Source: a virus. From it: a stretch of DNA of 22,393 nucleotides. Both the position numbers and the translations under genes were made by a program. The stretch is taken from positions 1 to 22,393 of the IMG/VR virus record IMGVR_UViG_3300021138_000190; one strand, 5' to 3'. Below, piece by piece: positions 14,176 to 20,637 of this stretch. Within the stretch, counting starts at the first letter, position 1, and each line of letters opens with the position of its first letter. The notes below the pieces were generated by a model, which saw only the letters and a list, made by a program, of their open reading frames with translations, searched no databases and was not told the origin of the DNA.

Positions 14176-16188
14176 TTACGCGTTAACTAGCCGACGAGAG
14201 ATCGCATACTTAACGATGGCTCTTGCCATGGTTACGATGTCAAACGGATTGCTGATGATGGCACCGACTTCACAGTGGTGCGCTGACTCAGCAGTCAGAC
14301 TGAATGAGTCATAAGTTGTCTCTGGAATGTAAGCGAAGGAGGTCAAGACACCAGCACGAGACATGCGGTCGATAGCCTCATGATTCTCTCTCTGATCTCC
14401 GTACCATGCTCCATCTGTAATGATGAAGAACACCTTCACCTTACGCTCTGACTCTGCTAGTAACTTGGTCGCATACTTGATCGCATAGTCTGGTGTAGTT
14501 CCACCACCACTGAATGCATCCCTGATCGAAGAATCTGACTTCTCATTCCCCCGATAGAGCACGCGAGTCTGGTCATCGAATGTCAACACCGTAGTGCTGG
14601 CATCGATACGGTCTAGTGCTCTCTTAACTGCATACATGGCTCGGTTCGCGTTAGCGATCTTGGTGCCACTCATGCTTCCAGAGTTATCAAGAGCGATCAC
14701 GCACTCGATGTCAGTCGCATCTTCACGCCCCTCATTCCATTGATCGAAGATCGTATCGAATGCTTCGCCCTGAATGTGGCGACCGATGTTGACCCGACCA
14801 GAGTTCTCGAACCTGTCCCAGTTGGGTTCGTGTTCGATACGCAACCGCTCAAGTTCACGACCGAATGATCGTGATGCTTCTACTGTTGCTGAATCTGGCA
14901 CGAGGTTATTCCAGCGAGCACGCTCTGGCTCTTTGGAGTTGTTTGATGCGAGAGTTGGAAGTCCACTGATGATACGGATGATGTCATCGATCTCTTGTGC
15001 CACCCCAGACTCACTGAGAAGGTCACCGAGAATCGTCTCGATCATTACCCCAGCCTCAGCACCTGCAGTCAGTGATGGAGTATCGCTCTGCTCTGCATCG
15101 CCCTCTGCATCATCTCCCTCTAAGTCAGGAGTAACTTCATCATCGCCCGCAGGAGAATCAGGAGTTACTTCTTCGTCATCACTGTCGAAGTCCGACCAGT
15201 CGATGTCATCTGCATCTACGATCATTGGTGGCTTCTCAGATGGAGTGATCGGTAGATCATCCCCCTCGACATCTTTGCCCAGCATGCGATCACGCTCCCG
15301 TGTCTGCTGGCGTGGAGGTACTGGACGAGAGTTCGATGACTCGATGCCTTCAACTGGTCGCAAGCCATGACCGAAGGGGTCGATGACTGAGATCGGAGTG
15401 CCATTCTCGTCACCTATACCGCCCTTTACTGCCTTGTACTTCTTGCCTGTACCCTCGCCCTCACCCTCACCCTCACCCTCACCGTCTTCACTAGTTGGAA
15501 GGAGGTCGTGGTAACTCTTGATGAGTTCCTTAGCCTTCTCAGTGTCAGCAGGGAACACTACGGTACGATAAGAATCCACGATCGATAGAAACTCTGACAC
15601 CTTCTCATGCTCTGGGTATAGGGCACGAGACTGACGACGAAGTTCTACGGGAAGATACTTACGACCGCAGAGCAGTGGGTAGGACTTGGCGAAGATCTCA
15701 TCGTTGCTCTTGAAGTGAATCAAGATAACAGCAGTGAACCATGGGACAGTCGATGGGTACTTGCTAGTGAAGAATGACTCGATGCGCTGATCTTCTAGAG
15801 CATTGAATGCACCCCAGTATCGGTTGTCGATGACCCACTGCACGATGTCACTGGACTCGCGTGGTGTGTAGAGGATGTGTGAGACCTCATGAAGATCAAG
15901 ACCTTTAATGCCAGCGATTGACTCGGGAGTATTAAGTTCCCCGATCTCATTGGCATTGAAGGTCACCGTGTCAGACCCAGACCATGCTGGTGCTTTGATC
16001 TGTGCATGCTCGACCGTCACTGTGACAGGTCGAAAGGTAAACGCAGAGTTAACACGGGAGAAGAATCCAACGAATCGCTCGATGCGCTTGCGCTTCTCCT
16101 CCTGCTCTTGGGTCTCTTTGCTGATCTGTTCGATACCCTCTGTGAAGATCTTAGCGATCTGTCCGAGGTCAGTGACGTTGGGCTTCAT
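14176..16188 (-). CDS. CobT-like VWA-domain protein with zincin-like HEVSH motif
   Basis: A 670-residue protein. Domains in order are: an N-terminal alpha/beta region with H100-E-V-S-H104 and, about 30 residues later, NALEDQRIE (E132), the usual spacing of the metallopeptidase-like region in CobT/VWA proteins; a helical part; an acidic, low-complexity linker (about 234-375) with a GE dipeptide run; and a C-terminal VWA domain with MIDAS D501-x-S-x-S505, T565 and D592. Such proteins work with a MoxR/CobS-type ATPase as a chelatase or remodelling machine. The ATPase gene lies immediately upstream (stop 16197, start 16188, AAGGAG between them). Phage homologues are often called CobT, though cobalt chelation is unproven for phages. 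The target is unknown. Confidence 0.85.
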   Translation of the reverse strand: MKPNVTDLGQIAKIFTEGIEQISKETQEQEEKRKRIERFVGFFSRVNSAFTFRPVTVTVEHAQIKAPAWSGSDTVTFNANEIGELNTPESIAGIKGLDLHEVSHILYTPRESSDIVQWVIDNRYWGAFNALEDQRIESFFTSKYPSTVPWFTAVILIHFKSNDEIFAKSYPLLCGRKYLPVELRRQSRALYPEHEKVSEFLSIVDSYRTVVFPADTEKAKELIKSYHDLLPTSEDGEGEGEGEGEGTGKKYKAVKGGIGDENGTPISVIDPFGHGLRPVEGIESSNSRPVPPRQQTRERDRMLGKDVEGDDLPITPSEKPPMIVDADDIDWSDFDSDDEEVTPDSPAGDDEVTPDLEGDDAEGDAEQSDTPSLTAGAEAGVMIETILGDLLSESGVAQEIDDIIRIISGLPTLASNNSKEPERARWNNLVPDSATVEASRSFGRELERLRIEHEPNWDRFENSGRVNIGRHIQGEAFDTIFDQWNEGREDATDIECVIALDNSGSMSGTKIANANRAMYAVKRALDRIDASTTVLTFDDQTRVLYRGNEKSDSSIRDAFSGGGTTPDYAIKYATKLLAESERKVKVFFIITDGAWYGDQRENHEAIDRMSRAGVLTSFAYIPETTYDSFSLTAESAHHCEVGAIISNPFDIVTMARAIVKYAISRRLVNA
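15453..15486 (-). repeat. Hexanucleotide tandem repeat coding Gly-Glu in the VWA protein linker
   Basis: About five copies of a CTCACC-type hexamer (GGTGAG on the coding strand) encode GEGEGEGEGEG at residues 236-246. The first copy has drifted to CTCGCC. Slippage could change linker length in steps of two residues without breaking the frame. Confidence 0.8.
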
Positions 16189-16196
16189 GGCTCTCC

Positions 16197-17072
16197 TTAT
16201 ACGTTGGCGTAATTAGTGGTGATCTTCTCCTGCGAGATGTTGAGATCTTCCTTGATGTTCCATGATGCACCCTCAAGGAGCATCTTCACTGCAGGTCGTT
16301 CTTCGTCCGTGAAGTTATTGGTGAACACTTCACAAGCAAGATCGAAGTTGAGTTCCTTCGCTACAAGTTCGAAGGTCTTCAAGATACGAGGAGTGATGGG
16401 AGTCTCGAACACTGTGCCCTTGCTTGACTGCCCGAGATCGACACCGCGTGATTGTGAACGCATGCCGAAGGCTAGATCAAGCAGTGACTCTGACTTAATG
16501 AATTGCTTCTCGATGTTGCGGTCGTACTCATAACGCAACTTGAGTTGAAAGCGATCAGCCCACGATTCAGAGAGAGGCATACGCCCACGATACATCGGGT
16601 TCCAGTCTGCGATCACTACGAGATCTGGATGAGCATTGACTGTCGTGTAGTCATTGGCAGTCAGTGTCAGAGTGCGACGATGGTCTAGTGCAGGATGGAA
16701 GAAGAATTGTGCATTCTTCGCAAGTTGATCGATCTCACCGAGATTGAGCACCCCACCATTGCGCCATACATCGACGTAGATCGAGTCGACCCACTCTAGG
16801 CTCCCGTTACGAGAGACCCAGTTGCCTTGCAGTTCATTGGCACTGAGTGCCGAGTTAGATGGAAGAGATACATACGGAAGCCCTGCTTGGCTTGCGTAGT
16901 ACTGGGCGAAGGATGTCTTGCCTGTGCCAGCATGCCCAGAGTTGAGGATGTTGATCTTGTGCTTACGGGCGAAGTCTGCGATACCAACTCCTGTGACACC
17001 GCAGAAGTTACGGTCGATGTAATGCTCTTGTGAATCCCTGCTTGGGACAAGCGAGAAGAGATTGTTGCTCAC
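16197..17072 (-). CDS. MoxR/CobS-like AAA+ ATPase
   Basis: A 291-residue ATPase from GTG 17072, which has AAAGGAG eight bases upstream; an in-frame start at 17117 lacks this. Walker A is G46-HAGTGKT53 (K52). The Walker B strand reads VLNLGEID (108-115), with Glu113 present but Gly112 where Asp is normal. VIADWNP matches the sensor-1 segment and SWADRF the arginine-finger region of MoxR/CobS proteins. Partner VWA protein is encoded directly downstream. Together they probably form an ATP-driven remodelling or metal-insertion machine. The altered Walker B could weaken magnesium binding or be typical of phage homologues. Confidence 0.85.
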   Translation of the reverse strand: MSNNLFSLVPSRDSQEHYIDRNFCGVTGVGIADFARKHKINILNSGHAGTGKTSFAQYYASQAGLPYVSLPSNSALSANELQGNWVSRNGSLEWVDSIYVDVWRNGGVLNLGEIDQLAKNAQFFFHPALDHRRTLTLTANDYTTVNAHPDLVVIADWNPMYRGRMPLSESWADRFQLKLRYEYDRNIEKQFIKSESLLDLAFGMRSQSRGVDLGQSSKGTVFETPITPRILKTFELVAKELNFDLACEVFTNNFTDEERPAVKMLLEGASWNIKEDLNISQEKITTNYANV

Positions 17073-17097
17073 GTAGTGCTCCTTTGATTGTGTTGGG

Positions 17098-17766
17098 TTA
17101 GTTGTAACGGCTTGCACAGATCTTGCCCATGCCTGCCACGATGGACTTGCGAACGGTCAAGGTACGACCGCAGTGACAACAGCATCCAGTCTGTGCTCCA
17201 AACTCTGATGCTTGCTTAAGAGTAAGCCGTTCTTCTGGCTTGATCTCATTGATGATGCGAAAGTTCACGACCCACTTGCGATACTCGTGATTAAACTCGT
17301 ATGCACGAAGTCGCTTGCTCTCTTTGTTTACTTGTCGCACTGAGTACACGATGCCGTCATGCAGGTACGCACCGACCTCTAACTCAACAGGCTTCATAGG
17401 TAACTGAGTGAGATTAGTTATCAGCGCATACGCTTGGTCTCGATTGAGTTGCGATGTTGGAAGAGACAGAAGTAACCGAGCATTGGCTCGTGATGCTATC
17501 AGCGACTCTATGTAAGCCACCTGCTTCTCACTCGCTGGCAAGATCTTGCTTTCGATCTTAGGGCATGAAAGAAGTTGCTCGATAATACGAGAGGCATGTC
17601 GCTTGTTGATCTTCGATGCATCGTCAATCTTGAATCCATGCATGCGTTGATCTAGCAACTGCTGAATAAACTTGGCTTGTGCTGGTGAGCAATAGTGCAC
17701 CTTAAACTCGCCATGCTGGTTACTGGCTGGTGCACCTGCTGTCTTGCCTGCTGTAATAGTGCTCAC
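17098..17766 (-). CDS. DUF6011-like zinc-knuckle protein
   Basis: A 222-residue protein starting at GTG 17766 (TAGTG overlap with the previous gene). The C-terminus has TGCCCHCGRTLTVRKSIVAGMGKICASRYN: a CxxCGRxLT knuckle, then S-x-x-x-G-x-G-x-x-C, the signature I associate with DUF6011. The N-terminal part has two repeats that begin SPAQAKFIQQLLDQR and SEKQVAYIESLIASR, short helical motifs resembling those in other phage DUF6011 proteins. It lies upstream of the AAA+/VWA pair in the same operon. Likely a nucleic-acid-associated protein; the role is not established. Confidence 0.8.
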   Translation of the reverse strand: MSTITAGKTAGAPASNQHGEFKVHYCSPAQAKFIQQLLDQRMHGFKIDDASKINKRHASRIIEQLLSCPKIESKILPASEKQVAYIESLIASRANARLLLSLPTSQLNRDQAYALITNLTQLPMKPVELEVGAYLHDGIVYSVRQVNKESKRLRAYEFNHEYRKWVVNFRIINEIKPEERLTLKQASEFGAQTGCCCHCGRTLTVRKSIVAGMGKICASRYN

Positions 17767-17924
17767 TAGTTGCTCCTCTCTTGAGAGATTTTGAGAGCCA
17801 GTGGTGCGCGTTCGCTATCGCTGGCTTCTTCGATGTCATCCCAGTCTTCGTTGGTGAAGTTAGCAGTGTCGATGATGTAGCACTGCGAGCCTCCGTAGTT
17901 TCCATCCATTGCGAAGTAGCACAT
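17766..17924 (-). CDS. Small hypothetical protein
   Basis: A 52-residue protein starting at ATG 17924 two bases after the previous stop, with GGGGA upstream; a longer frame to 17948 would overlap more and lacks support. MCYFAMDGNYGGSQCYIID suggests a beta hairpin; the rest is acidic. No known family. Confidence 0.65.
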   Translation of the reverse strand: MCYFAMDGNYGGSQCYIIDTANFTNEDWDDIEEASDSERAPLALKISQERSN

Positions 17925-17926
17925 TG

Positions 17927-18202
17927 TTATTCCCCGTCCTGTACCCATGCATCGAGTCGAAGTGCATCGATCACGTTGCTTGCTGATACTGTCTTTGAAT
18001 TACGAAACTCAACACCCTCTGGAAGATCGATCATGAGATCGTAGTCTTCGTCATAGAAGGCATCGATTGCTTTGATTGCTACAGGCACCATGAATTGAGG
18101 CACTGGTGGGTAGCAGTTGGAAGAGAAGTGAATCGAGATCTGTTGCTCGATGTTCGAAACAAACTCGCCAGAAGCAAGTTCCATTGCACGCATTGAACCC
18201 AT
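17927..18202 (-). CDS. Conserved small phage protein of unknown function
   Basis: A 91-residue protein from ATG 18202 (TAATG overlap with the gene before). Recognisable stretch: NIEQQISIHFSSNCYPPVP followed by MVPVAIKAIDAF and LPEGVEFR. From memory, similar small proteins occur in many actinophages as hypotheticals. It appears to be a compact alpha/beta fold. No metal or enzyme motif. Confidence 0.75.
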   Translation of the reverse strand: MGSMRAMELASGEFVSNIEQQISIHFSSNCYPPVPQFMVPVAIKAIDAFYDEDYDLMIDLPEGVEFRNSKTVSASNVIDALRLDAWVQDGE

Positions 18203-18336
18203 TATTTTGCTCCCTTATGTTCGGTCTTGCTGTGAGTACTTAGAGTGAGGTGTGCGAAGCCAGAGCGGACATGAATCTCTCGGGCTGGCTTGCACTTGGT
18301 GCATGTAACTGTTCGCTTTAGATTTATTTCCGCCAT
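18202..18336 (-). CDS. 44-residue CxxC/His zinc-finger-like protein
   Basis: ATG 18336 to TAA 18202, one base overlapping the next ATG. The sequence has TCTKCKPAREIHV then HLTLSTHSKTEH: C12-x2-C15 and several histidines, a possible C2H2-like site. It starts just before the stop of the upstream membrane-protein gene is cleared, with GAGGAG upstream. Basic overall. Function unknown. Confidence 0.6.
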   Translation of the reverse strand: MAEINLKRTVTCTKCKPAREIHVRSGFAHLTLSTHSKTEHKGAK

Positions 18337-18339
18337 GAC

Positions 18340-18470
18340 TTAGTTCTCCTCTTCTTCCAGAGACTGCAGAGATGAATCAGGAGTAAGGGTGTGATCTAGT
18401 ACTACGCAGAACCCTGCTACAGCACCGCATACGACCAGCAGAGAGAGGAATAGATCGAAGGTACTCATAG
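18340..18470 (-). CDS. Small single-pass membrane protein
   Basis: About 43 residues from ATG 18470, which lies in an ATGA overlap with the upstream gene. A single hydrophobic segment (FDLFLSLLVVCGAVAGFCVV, 4-23) is followed by an acidic tail ending EEEEN. A longer in-frame reading to 18564 is a shadow of the upstream gene. N-out/C-in or the reverse cannot be decided. Role unknown. Confidence 0.65.
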
Positions 18471-18791
18471 GGAAAACACCGCCCTTCTCACGATGCCTTG
18501 GTGCTTGCTGGTGGTCACTGAATAGCGAACCGATGGGACAGACCAGCCCCCTACATGATGCCATGCAATGGGTGTTCCGTAGGAGTACACGACATAATCA
18601 GGTTGCTCATGACCCATCTGAGCCACGAGGTCATAGTCCAGTCGACCGAACCCCATGCTCTGCATGTTGTCGGATGCCCAGATTACCCCAGCCATGGAAT
18701 TAGCCTTGAATTGAACACGTGAAGCGATGAGATCGATCGCGCCGATATTGGTAACGCTTCGACCAGAGATCTCTTTATAGATAATGCTCAT
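18465..18791 (-). CDS. Conserved small phage protein (SYGTPIAWH motif)
   Basis: A 108-residue protein from ATG 18791, with AAAGG seven bases upstream and an ATGA overlap with the preceding gene. Characteristic parts are SNMQ-like MQSMGFGRLDYDL and YVVYSYGTPIAWHHVGGW, then VRYSVTTSKHQ near the end. I recall this YGTxIAW...YSxTTSxHQ pattern from many phage hypotheticals. A small beta-rich domain with conserved Trp, His and Tyr; no assigned function. Confidence 0.8.
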   Translation of the reverse strand: MSIIYKEISGRSVTNIGAIDLIASRVQFKANSMAGVIWASDNMQSMGFGRLDYDLVAQMGHEQPDYVVYSYGTPIAWHHVGGWSVPSVRYSVTTSKHQGIVRRAVFSL

Positions 18792-18937
18792 TTGTTGCCT
18801 TTCCATTGGGTGAGTGTGCATGTATAGCCATCTGGCGTGTTCTTGCAGTGGCTGTAGACAGGGTGATGAGTGACCCTGAACCCCAGAGCGCATAGCCCTA
18901 TGAGAAGGGCTAGAAGGACGATGTAAGCCTGTTTCAT
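18788..18937 (-). CDS. 49-residue protein with N-terminal signal or membrane segment
   Basis: ATG 18937 to TGA 18788, overlapping both neighbours by ATGA. The N-terminus (MKQAYIVLLALLIGLCALGF) is a basic start plus a hydrophobic core, either a signal peptide or an anchor. The rest has two cysteines (HCKNTPDGYTC) that could form a disulfide outside the cell. The C-terminus is short and basic. Confidence 0.6.
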   Translation of the reverse strand: MKQAYIVLLALLIGLCALGFRVTHHPVYSHCKNTPDGYTCTLTQWKGNK

Positions 18938-19032
18938 AGGCGTGCCTGCTCTAGTTCTAGGTACTCGATGATCTCATCGATGTTGAGGGCGTTGGCGTGT
19001 GCCTTTTCCAATAGTTCGTCGTATCTGCTCAT
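18934..19032 (-). CDS. 32-residue acidic helical peptide
   Basis: ATG 19032 with AAGGA six bases upstream; the stop overlaps the next ATG (ATGA) and the start overlaps the preceding stop. The sequence is one amphipathic helix (DELLEKAHANALNIDEIIEY). The double coupling supports real translation despite its length. Function unknown. Confidence 0.55.
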   Translation of the reverse strand: MSRYDELLEKAHANALNIDEIIEYLELEQARL

Positions 19033-19163
19033 GCATCTTCCTTCTCTAAGGCTTCTAGGGTGCTTCTGTATAGATCGACCACAATCCTCTTGCTGAGTGC
19101 GAGGTCGATGTTATTGAGTTCTAAGTGGTCTGGAAACTTGCGAGCACTAGGAGTTGGTTCCAT
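19029..19163 (-). CDS. 44-residue hypothetical protein
   Basis: ATG 19163 sits in a TAATG overlap with the upstream gene; the stop TGA at 19029 overlaps the next ATG (ATGA). Charged, helical (LALSKRIVVDLYRSTLEALE). No known motifs. Confidence 0.55.
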   Translation of the reverse strand: MEPTPSARKFPDHLELNNIDLALSKRIVVDLYRSTLEALEKEDA

Positions 19164-19426
19164 TACTTGCCCACCTTTGAGTCAGCGATGGCGATCACAA
19201 GTTCGCGCAGTGCTTCGTAGTGCTCGCGCTTGCGCTCATCCCTGATGTACTGCTCCCACTGCTCGACAGTGGACTCTTCACCGAATGCCAACTTGAAGGC
19301 ACCGAAGAGGCTGACATAGACCTCGATCGCCTCTGGCGCATAGTCCAGATTTGAGATGCGGAGGTAGTCGGGATGAGTGAGAAGTTCTGCCTTGATCTTT
19401 GCGCGTGCTTCGCCTGCTGTGGTCAT
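19163..19426 (-). CDS. Hypothetical helical protein
   Basis: An 87-residue protein from ATG 19426 (TAATG overlap; AAAGGAG eight bases upstream). Mostly helical with regularly placed aromatic residues (YAPEAIEVYVSLFGAFKLAF, 28-47) and a charged C-terminal half. No cysteines. Position near the start of the long minus operon suggests early expression. Confidence 0.7.
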   Translation of the reverse strand: MTTAGEARAKIKAELLTHPDYLRISNLDYAPEAIEVYVSLFGAFKLAFGEESTVEQWEQYIRDERKREHYEALRELVIAIADSKVGK

Positions 19427-19506
19427 TACTTTGCTCCTTTAATGTCGATGTGTAGGCACACTCGGTTGCCTCGGATTACGCAAGTTGAGCATCTGATCTG
19501 GGACAT
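19426..19506 (-). CDS. 26-residue Cys-containing peptide
   Basis: ATG 19506 to TAA 19426; both ends are TAATG overlaps with neighbours, and AAAGGGGCG precedes the start. It has RCSTCVIRG (CxxC) and a third Cys, perhaps a minimal metal knuckle. It also ends in KGAK, like the 44-residue protein at 18202 and the protein at 19506-19688; in all three cases this reflects the AAAGGAGCAAAGTAATG-type junction that carries the next ribosome site. Confidence 0.5.
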   Translation of the reverse strand: MSQIRCSTCVIRGNRVCLHIDIKGAK

Positions 19507-19688
19507 TATTTCGCCCCTTTGATGATGCTCTTAATTTCCAGAGACTGTAGAAGTTCCAGTGTGTATCCATCCGACTTAGTGGAGAAGATACGAGAGCCAT
19601 CCGCTAGGCGAAGGTCGATGTATTGGGGCTTAATTACGCCACGAGCGATGACTTTGCCATCTACCCCTACGAAGGTACTTGATTTCAT
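19506..19688 (-). CDS. 60-residue hypothetical protein, first gene of the minus operon
   Basis: ATG 19688 with AAAGG upstream. A beta-rich small protein (FVGVDGKVIARGVIKPQYID, then RIFSTKSDGYTLELLQSLEI). The Gly-turn-strand pattern suggests a small barrel. It is the most promoter-proximal gene recognised in the long minus-strand run; upstream is the 1.25-kb non-coding region with a structured leader. Confidence 0.6.
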   Translation of the reverse strand: MKSSTFVGVDGKVIARGVIKPQYIDLRLADGSRIFSTKSDGYTLELLQSLEIKSIIKGAK

Positions 19689-19719
19689 TGGATTTGCCTT
19701 TCATTAGAGAGAGCACCAG

Positions 19720-19771
19720 ATTGCCCCCAGAACAGCCACCAGAGAGGTCTGGGAGCCGATCTGAGGGCAAT
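19720..19771 (-). other. Structured leader element 1 of the long minus operon
   Basis: A perfect seven-pair closing stem (ATTGCCC 19720-19726 with GGGCAAT 19765-19771) encloses a perfect hairpin CCAGA-GAGG-TCTGG (19739-19752). It lies about 30 bases upstream of ATG 19688 and would be in its mRNA leader if transcription starts further right. It may be a riboregulator or protein-binding RNA. Confidence 0.4.
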
Positions 19772-19777
19772 TAGTAG

Positions 19778-19851
19778 TCGGTGGGTTCACTGTGCTTGGA
19801 GCGGATTGAGTACCGTCTGCAACCCTTTAGAGGTCAGTCCATCCCCACCGA
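19778..19851 (-). other. Structured leader element 2, 74-base closed domain
   Basis: A perfect eight-pair stem (TCGGTGGG 19778-19785 with CCCACCGA 19844-19851) encloses about 58 bases with two smaller pairings (CGG/CCG; CCT-TTAG-AGG). On the plus strand TTTT follows. The size is tRNA-like, but no TTC-type T loop is present on either strand, so I do not call a tRNA. Confidence 0.4.
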
Positions 19852-19940
19852 TTTTGATCTAATTTGTATCGCCTGTTGCCTGTCGTAGATCGCTGGTCGC
19901 AGTGCGCTTAGTACATCCGATTTACGGAGATAAGTACCTA

Positions 19941-19953
19941 GCCCCATAGGGGC
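19941..19953. repeat. Inverted repeat GCCCC-ATA-GGGGC
   Basis: A perfect five-pair GC-rich palindrome in the non-coding region. It resembles the CCCCTA/TAGGGG theme seen again at 20046-20068, 20162-20184 and 20219-20237. Confidence 0.6.
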
Positions 19954-20040
19954 GAGCGTTGCGAGTTGCTGATCGTCATCCCTGACAGGTCATGCAGTCC
20001 GTTATGTAGTTGAGCACCCTACGAGGTTTTAGTCACCGCG

Positions 20041-20069
20041 CTGGTTGCCCCTAGAGGATTCTGAACCAG
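20041..20069. repeat. Inverted repeat CTGGTT...AACCAG
   Basis: A perfect six-base stem around a 17-base loop that contains most of copy 1 of the 23-bp direct repeat. It is followed five bases later by the hairpin at 20074-20088. Confidence 0.5.
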
Positions 20070-20073
20070 TGAC

Positions 20074-20088
20074 CAGATCGAAGATCTG
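20074..20088. repeat. Perfect hairpin CAGATC-GAA-GATCTG
   Basis: A six-pair stem with a three-base loop. A second site at 20623-20637 has the same architecture with a compensating A-T to G-C pair change. Confidence 0.6.
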
Positions 20089-20099
20089 AGCACCTGCGC

Positions 20100-20123
20100 G
20101 TACACCCACTAACTCGTGTGTAC
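20100..20123. repeat. Inverted repeat GTACAC...GTGTAC
   Basis: A perfect six-base stem around a 12-base spacer, followed by CTTTTT a few bases later (20131-20136). It could be a weak plus-strand terminator or a dimer-binding operator. Confidence 0.4.
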
Positions 20124-20218
20124 CTTGAACCTTTTTCACTTCTGGCTCAGATTTTAATGAGTGCCCCTAGGGGATTCTGACCCATTTAAAACCGTTACCG
20201 CGTGCGTTCATGTACGAA

Positions 20219-20237
20219 TGTACCCTATAGGGGTACA
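20219..20237. repeat. Inverted repeat TGTACCC-TATAG-GGGTACA
   Basis: A perfect seven-base stem with a five-base spacer. The half-sites would suit a dimeric DNA-binding protein. It also supplies the partial acceptor partner for direct-repeat copy 2. Confidence 0.5.
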
Positions 20238-20279
20238 GGAACCTAATCAGGGCACACCCATACGGGGGCGTTATGTCCG

Positions 20280-20295
20280 ATTTATACCCATAAAT
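20280..20295. repeat. Inverted repeat ATTTAT-ACCC-ATAAAT
   Basis: A perfect six-base, AT-rich palindrome with a four-base centre, in an AT-rich stretch (20278-20340) of the region. Operator or unwinding-element candidate. Confidence 0.5.
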
Positions 20296-20352
20296 TGATG
20301 TAGATAGTTAGTATGTGACGTAGATCACACGAAGTTATATGTCGTGTCATGT

Positions 20353-20370
20353 GGTTACTTGCGAGTAACC
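20353..20370. repeat. Inverted repeat GGTTACT-TGCG-AGTAACC
   Basis: A perfect seven-base stem with a four-base loop. Its half-site contains GTTACT, a word that is frequent throughout the window. Confidence 0.55.
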
Positions 20371-20427
20371 CCAGTGATGTGGTACGCGTGAGAACCGCCC
20401 AAAGGGTTTTTCTTCCAGAGATGATAA

Positions 20428-20521
20428 GAGAAGAGAGAGAGAGATAGATACATCCCTCGATTGCATGCATTGATACATGGCATGCATGTACCCCTAGTGA
20501 GTACATCGATCGCATGCATGC
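20428..20521. repeat. GA tract followed by clustered GCATGC sites
   Basis: A purine run with GA repeats (about 20428-20444) is followed within 80 bases by four GCATGC palindromes (20463, 20480, 20512, 20516) embedded in longer alternating CATGCATG. A further ATGCAT is at about 20590. Iterated short palindromes next to a purine tract recall origin or centromere DNA. Confidence 0.5.
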
Positions 20522-20622
20522 ATGTAACTATTGAAGCAACCTGACAGAACACAGGAAGTATCACGAGTTAGATGGTGCGCGTGTGCATGGATGCATCGAG
20601 ATCGTTAGTACCTGATAACACG

Positions 20623-20637
20623 CAGGTCGGAGACCTG
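20623..20637. repeat. Perfect hairpin CAGGTC-GGA-GACCTG
   Basis: A six-pair stem with a three-base loop, matching the hairpin at 20074-20088 except for one covarying pair and one loop base. Confidence 0.6.

Larger units (their letters stand above)
20046..20184. repeat. Two copies of a 23-bp imperfect direct repeat
   Basis: Copies at 20046-20068 and 20162-20184 match at 21 of 23 positions (TGCCCCTAG, then GGATTCTGA, then CCA). Read on the minus strand each resembles the T-arm and acceptor 3' end of a tRNA (GGxTCAGAATCC then CTAGGGGCA), but with one extra base in the T loop. For copy 2 a partial acceptor partner (CCCCTA) exists at the right distance near 20228-20234; for copy 1 none is seen. 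Confidence 0.55.

Noticed and set aside
14774-15370. A 198-residue open frame on the plus strand opposite the VWA gene
   Set aside because: Ser/Arg-rich low-complexity product with no ribosome site. It mirrors the strong coding frame of the VWA protein on the other strand.
19685-19785. Trp-rich frame (ending in WWLFWGQSGALSNERQIQ) that stops in an ATGA overlap with ATG 19688
   Set aside because: No ATG, GTG or TTG start is available in frame after the upstream stop. It also coincides with the structured leader, which explains the sequence better. A leader peptide with a rare start codon cannot be fully excluded.
19778-19851. tRNA gene on either strand
   Set aside because: Closing stem and length fit, but no TTC-type T loop, no 5-pair anticodon arm with U33 and no CCA-compatible end.
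10262-19876. 13-base inverted match ACAGGCGATACAA at 10262-10274 and 19864-19876
   Set aside because: Both copies are non-coding, but several 13-base matches are expected by chance in a window of this size and the match does not extend.
20282-20564. Two minus-strand frames of 69-77 residues in the non-coding region
   Set aside because: They run through the GA tract and GCATGC repeats, contain improbable Cys/His/Met-rich sequence and have no ribosome sites.
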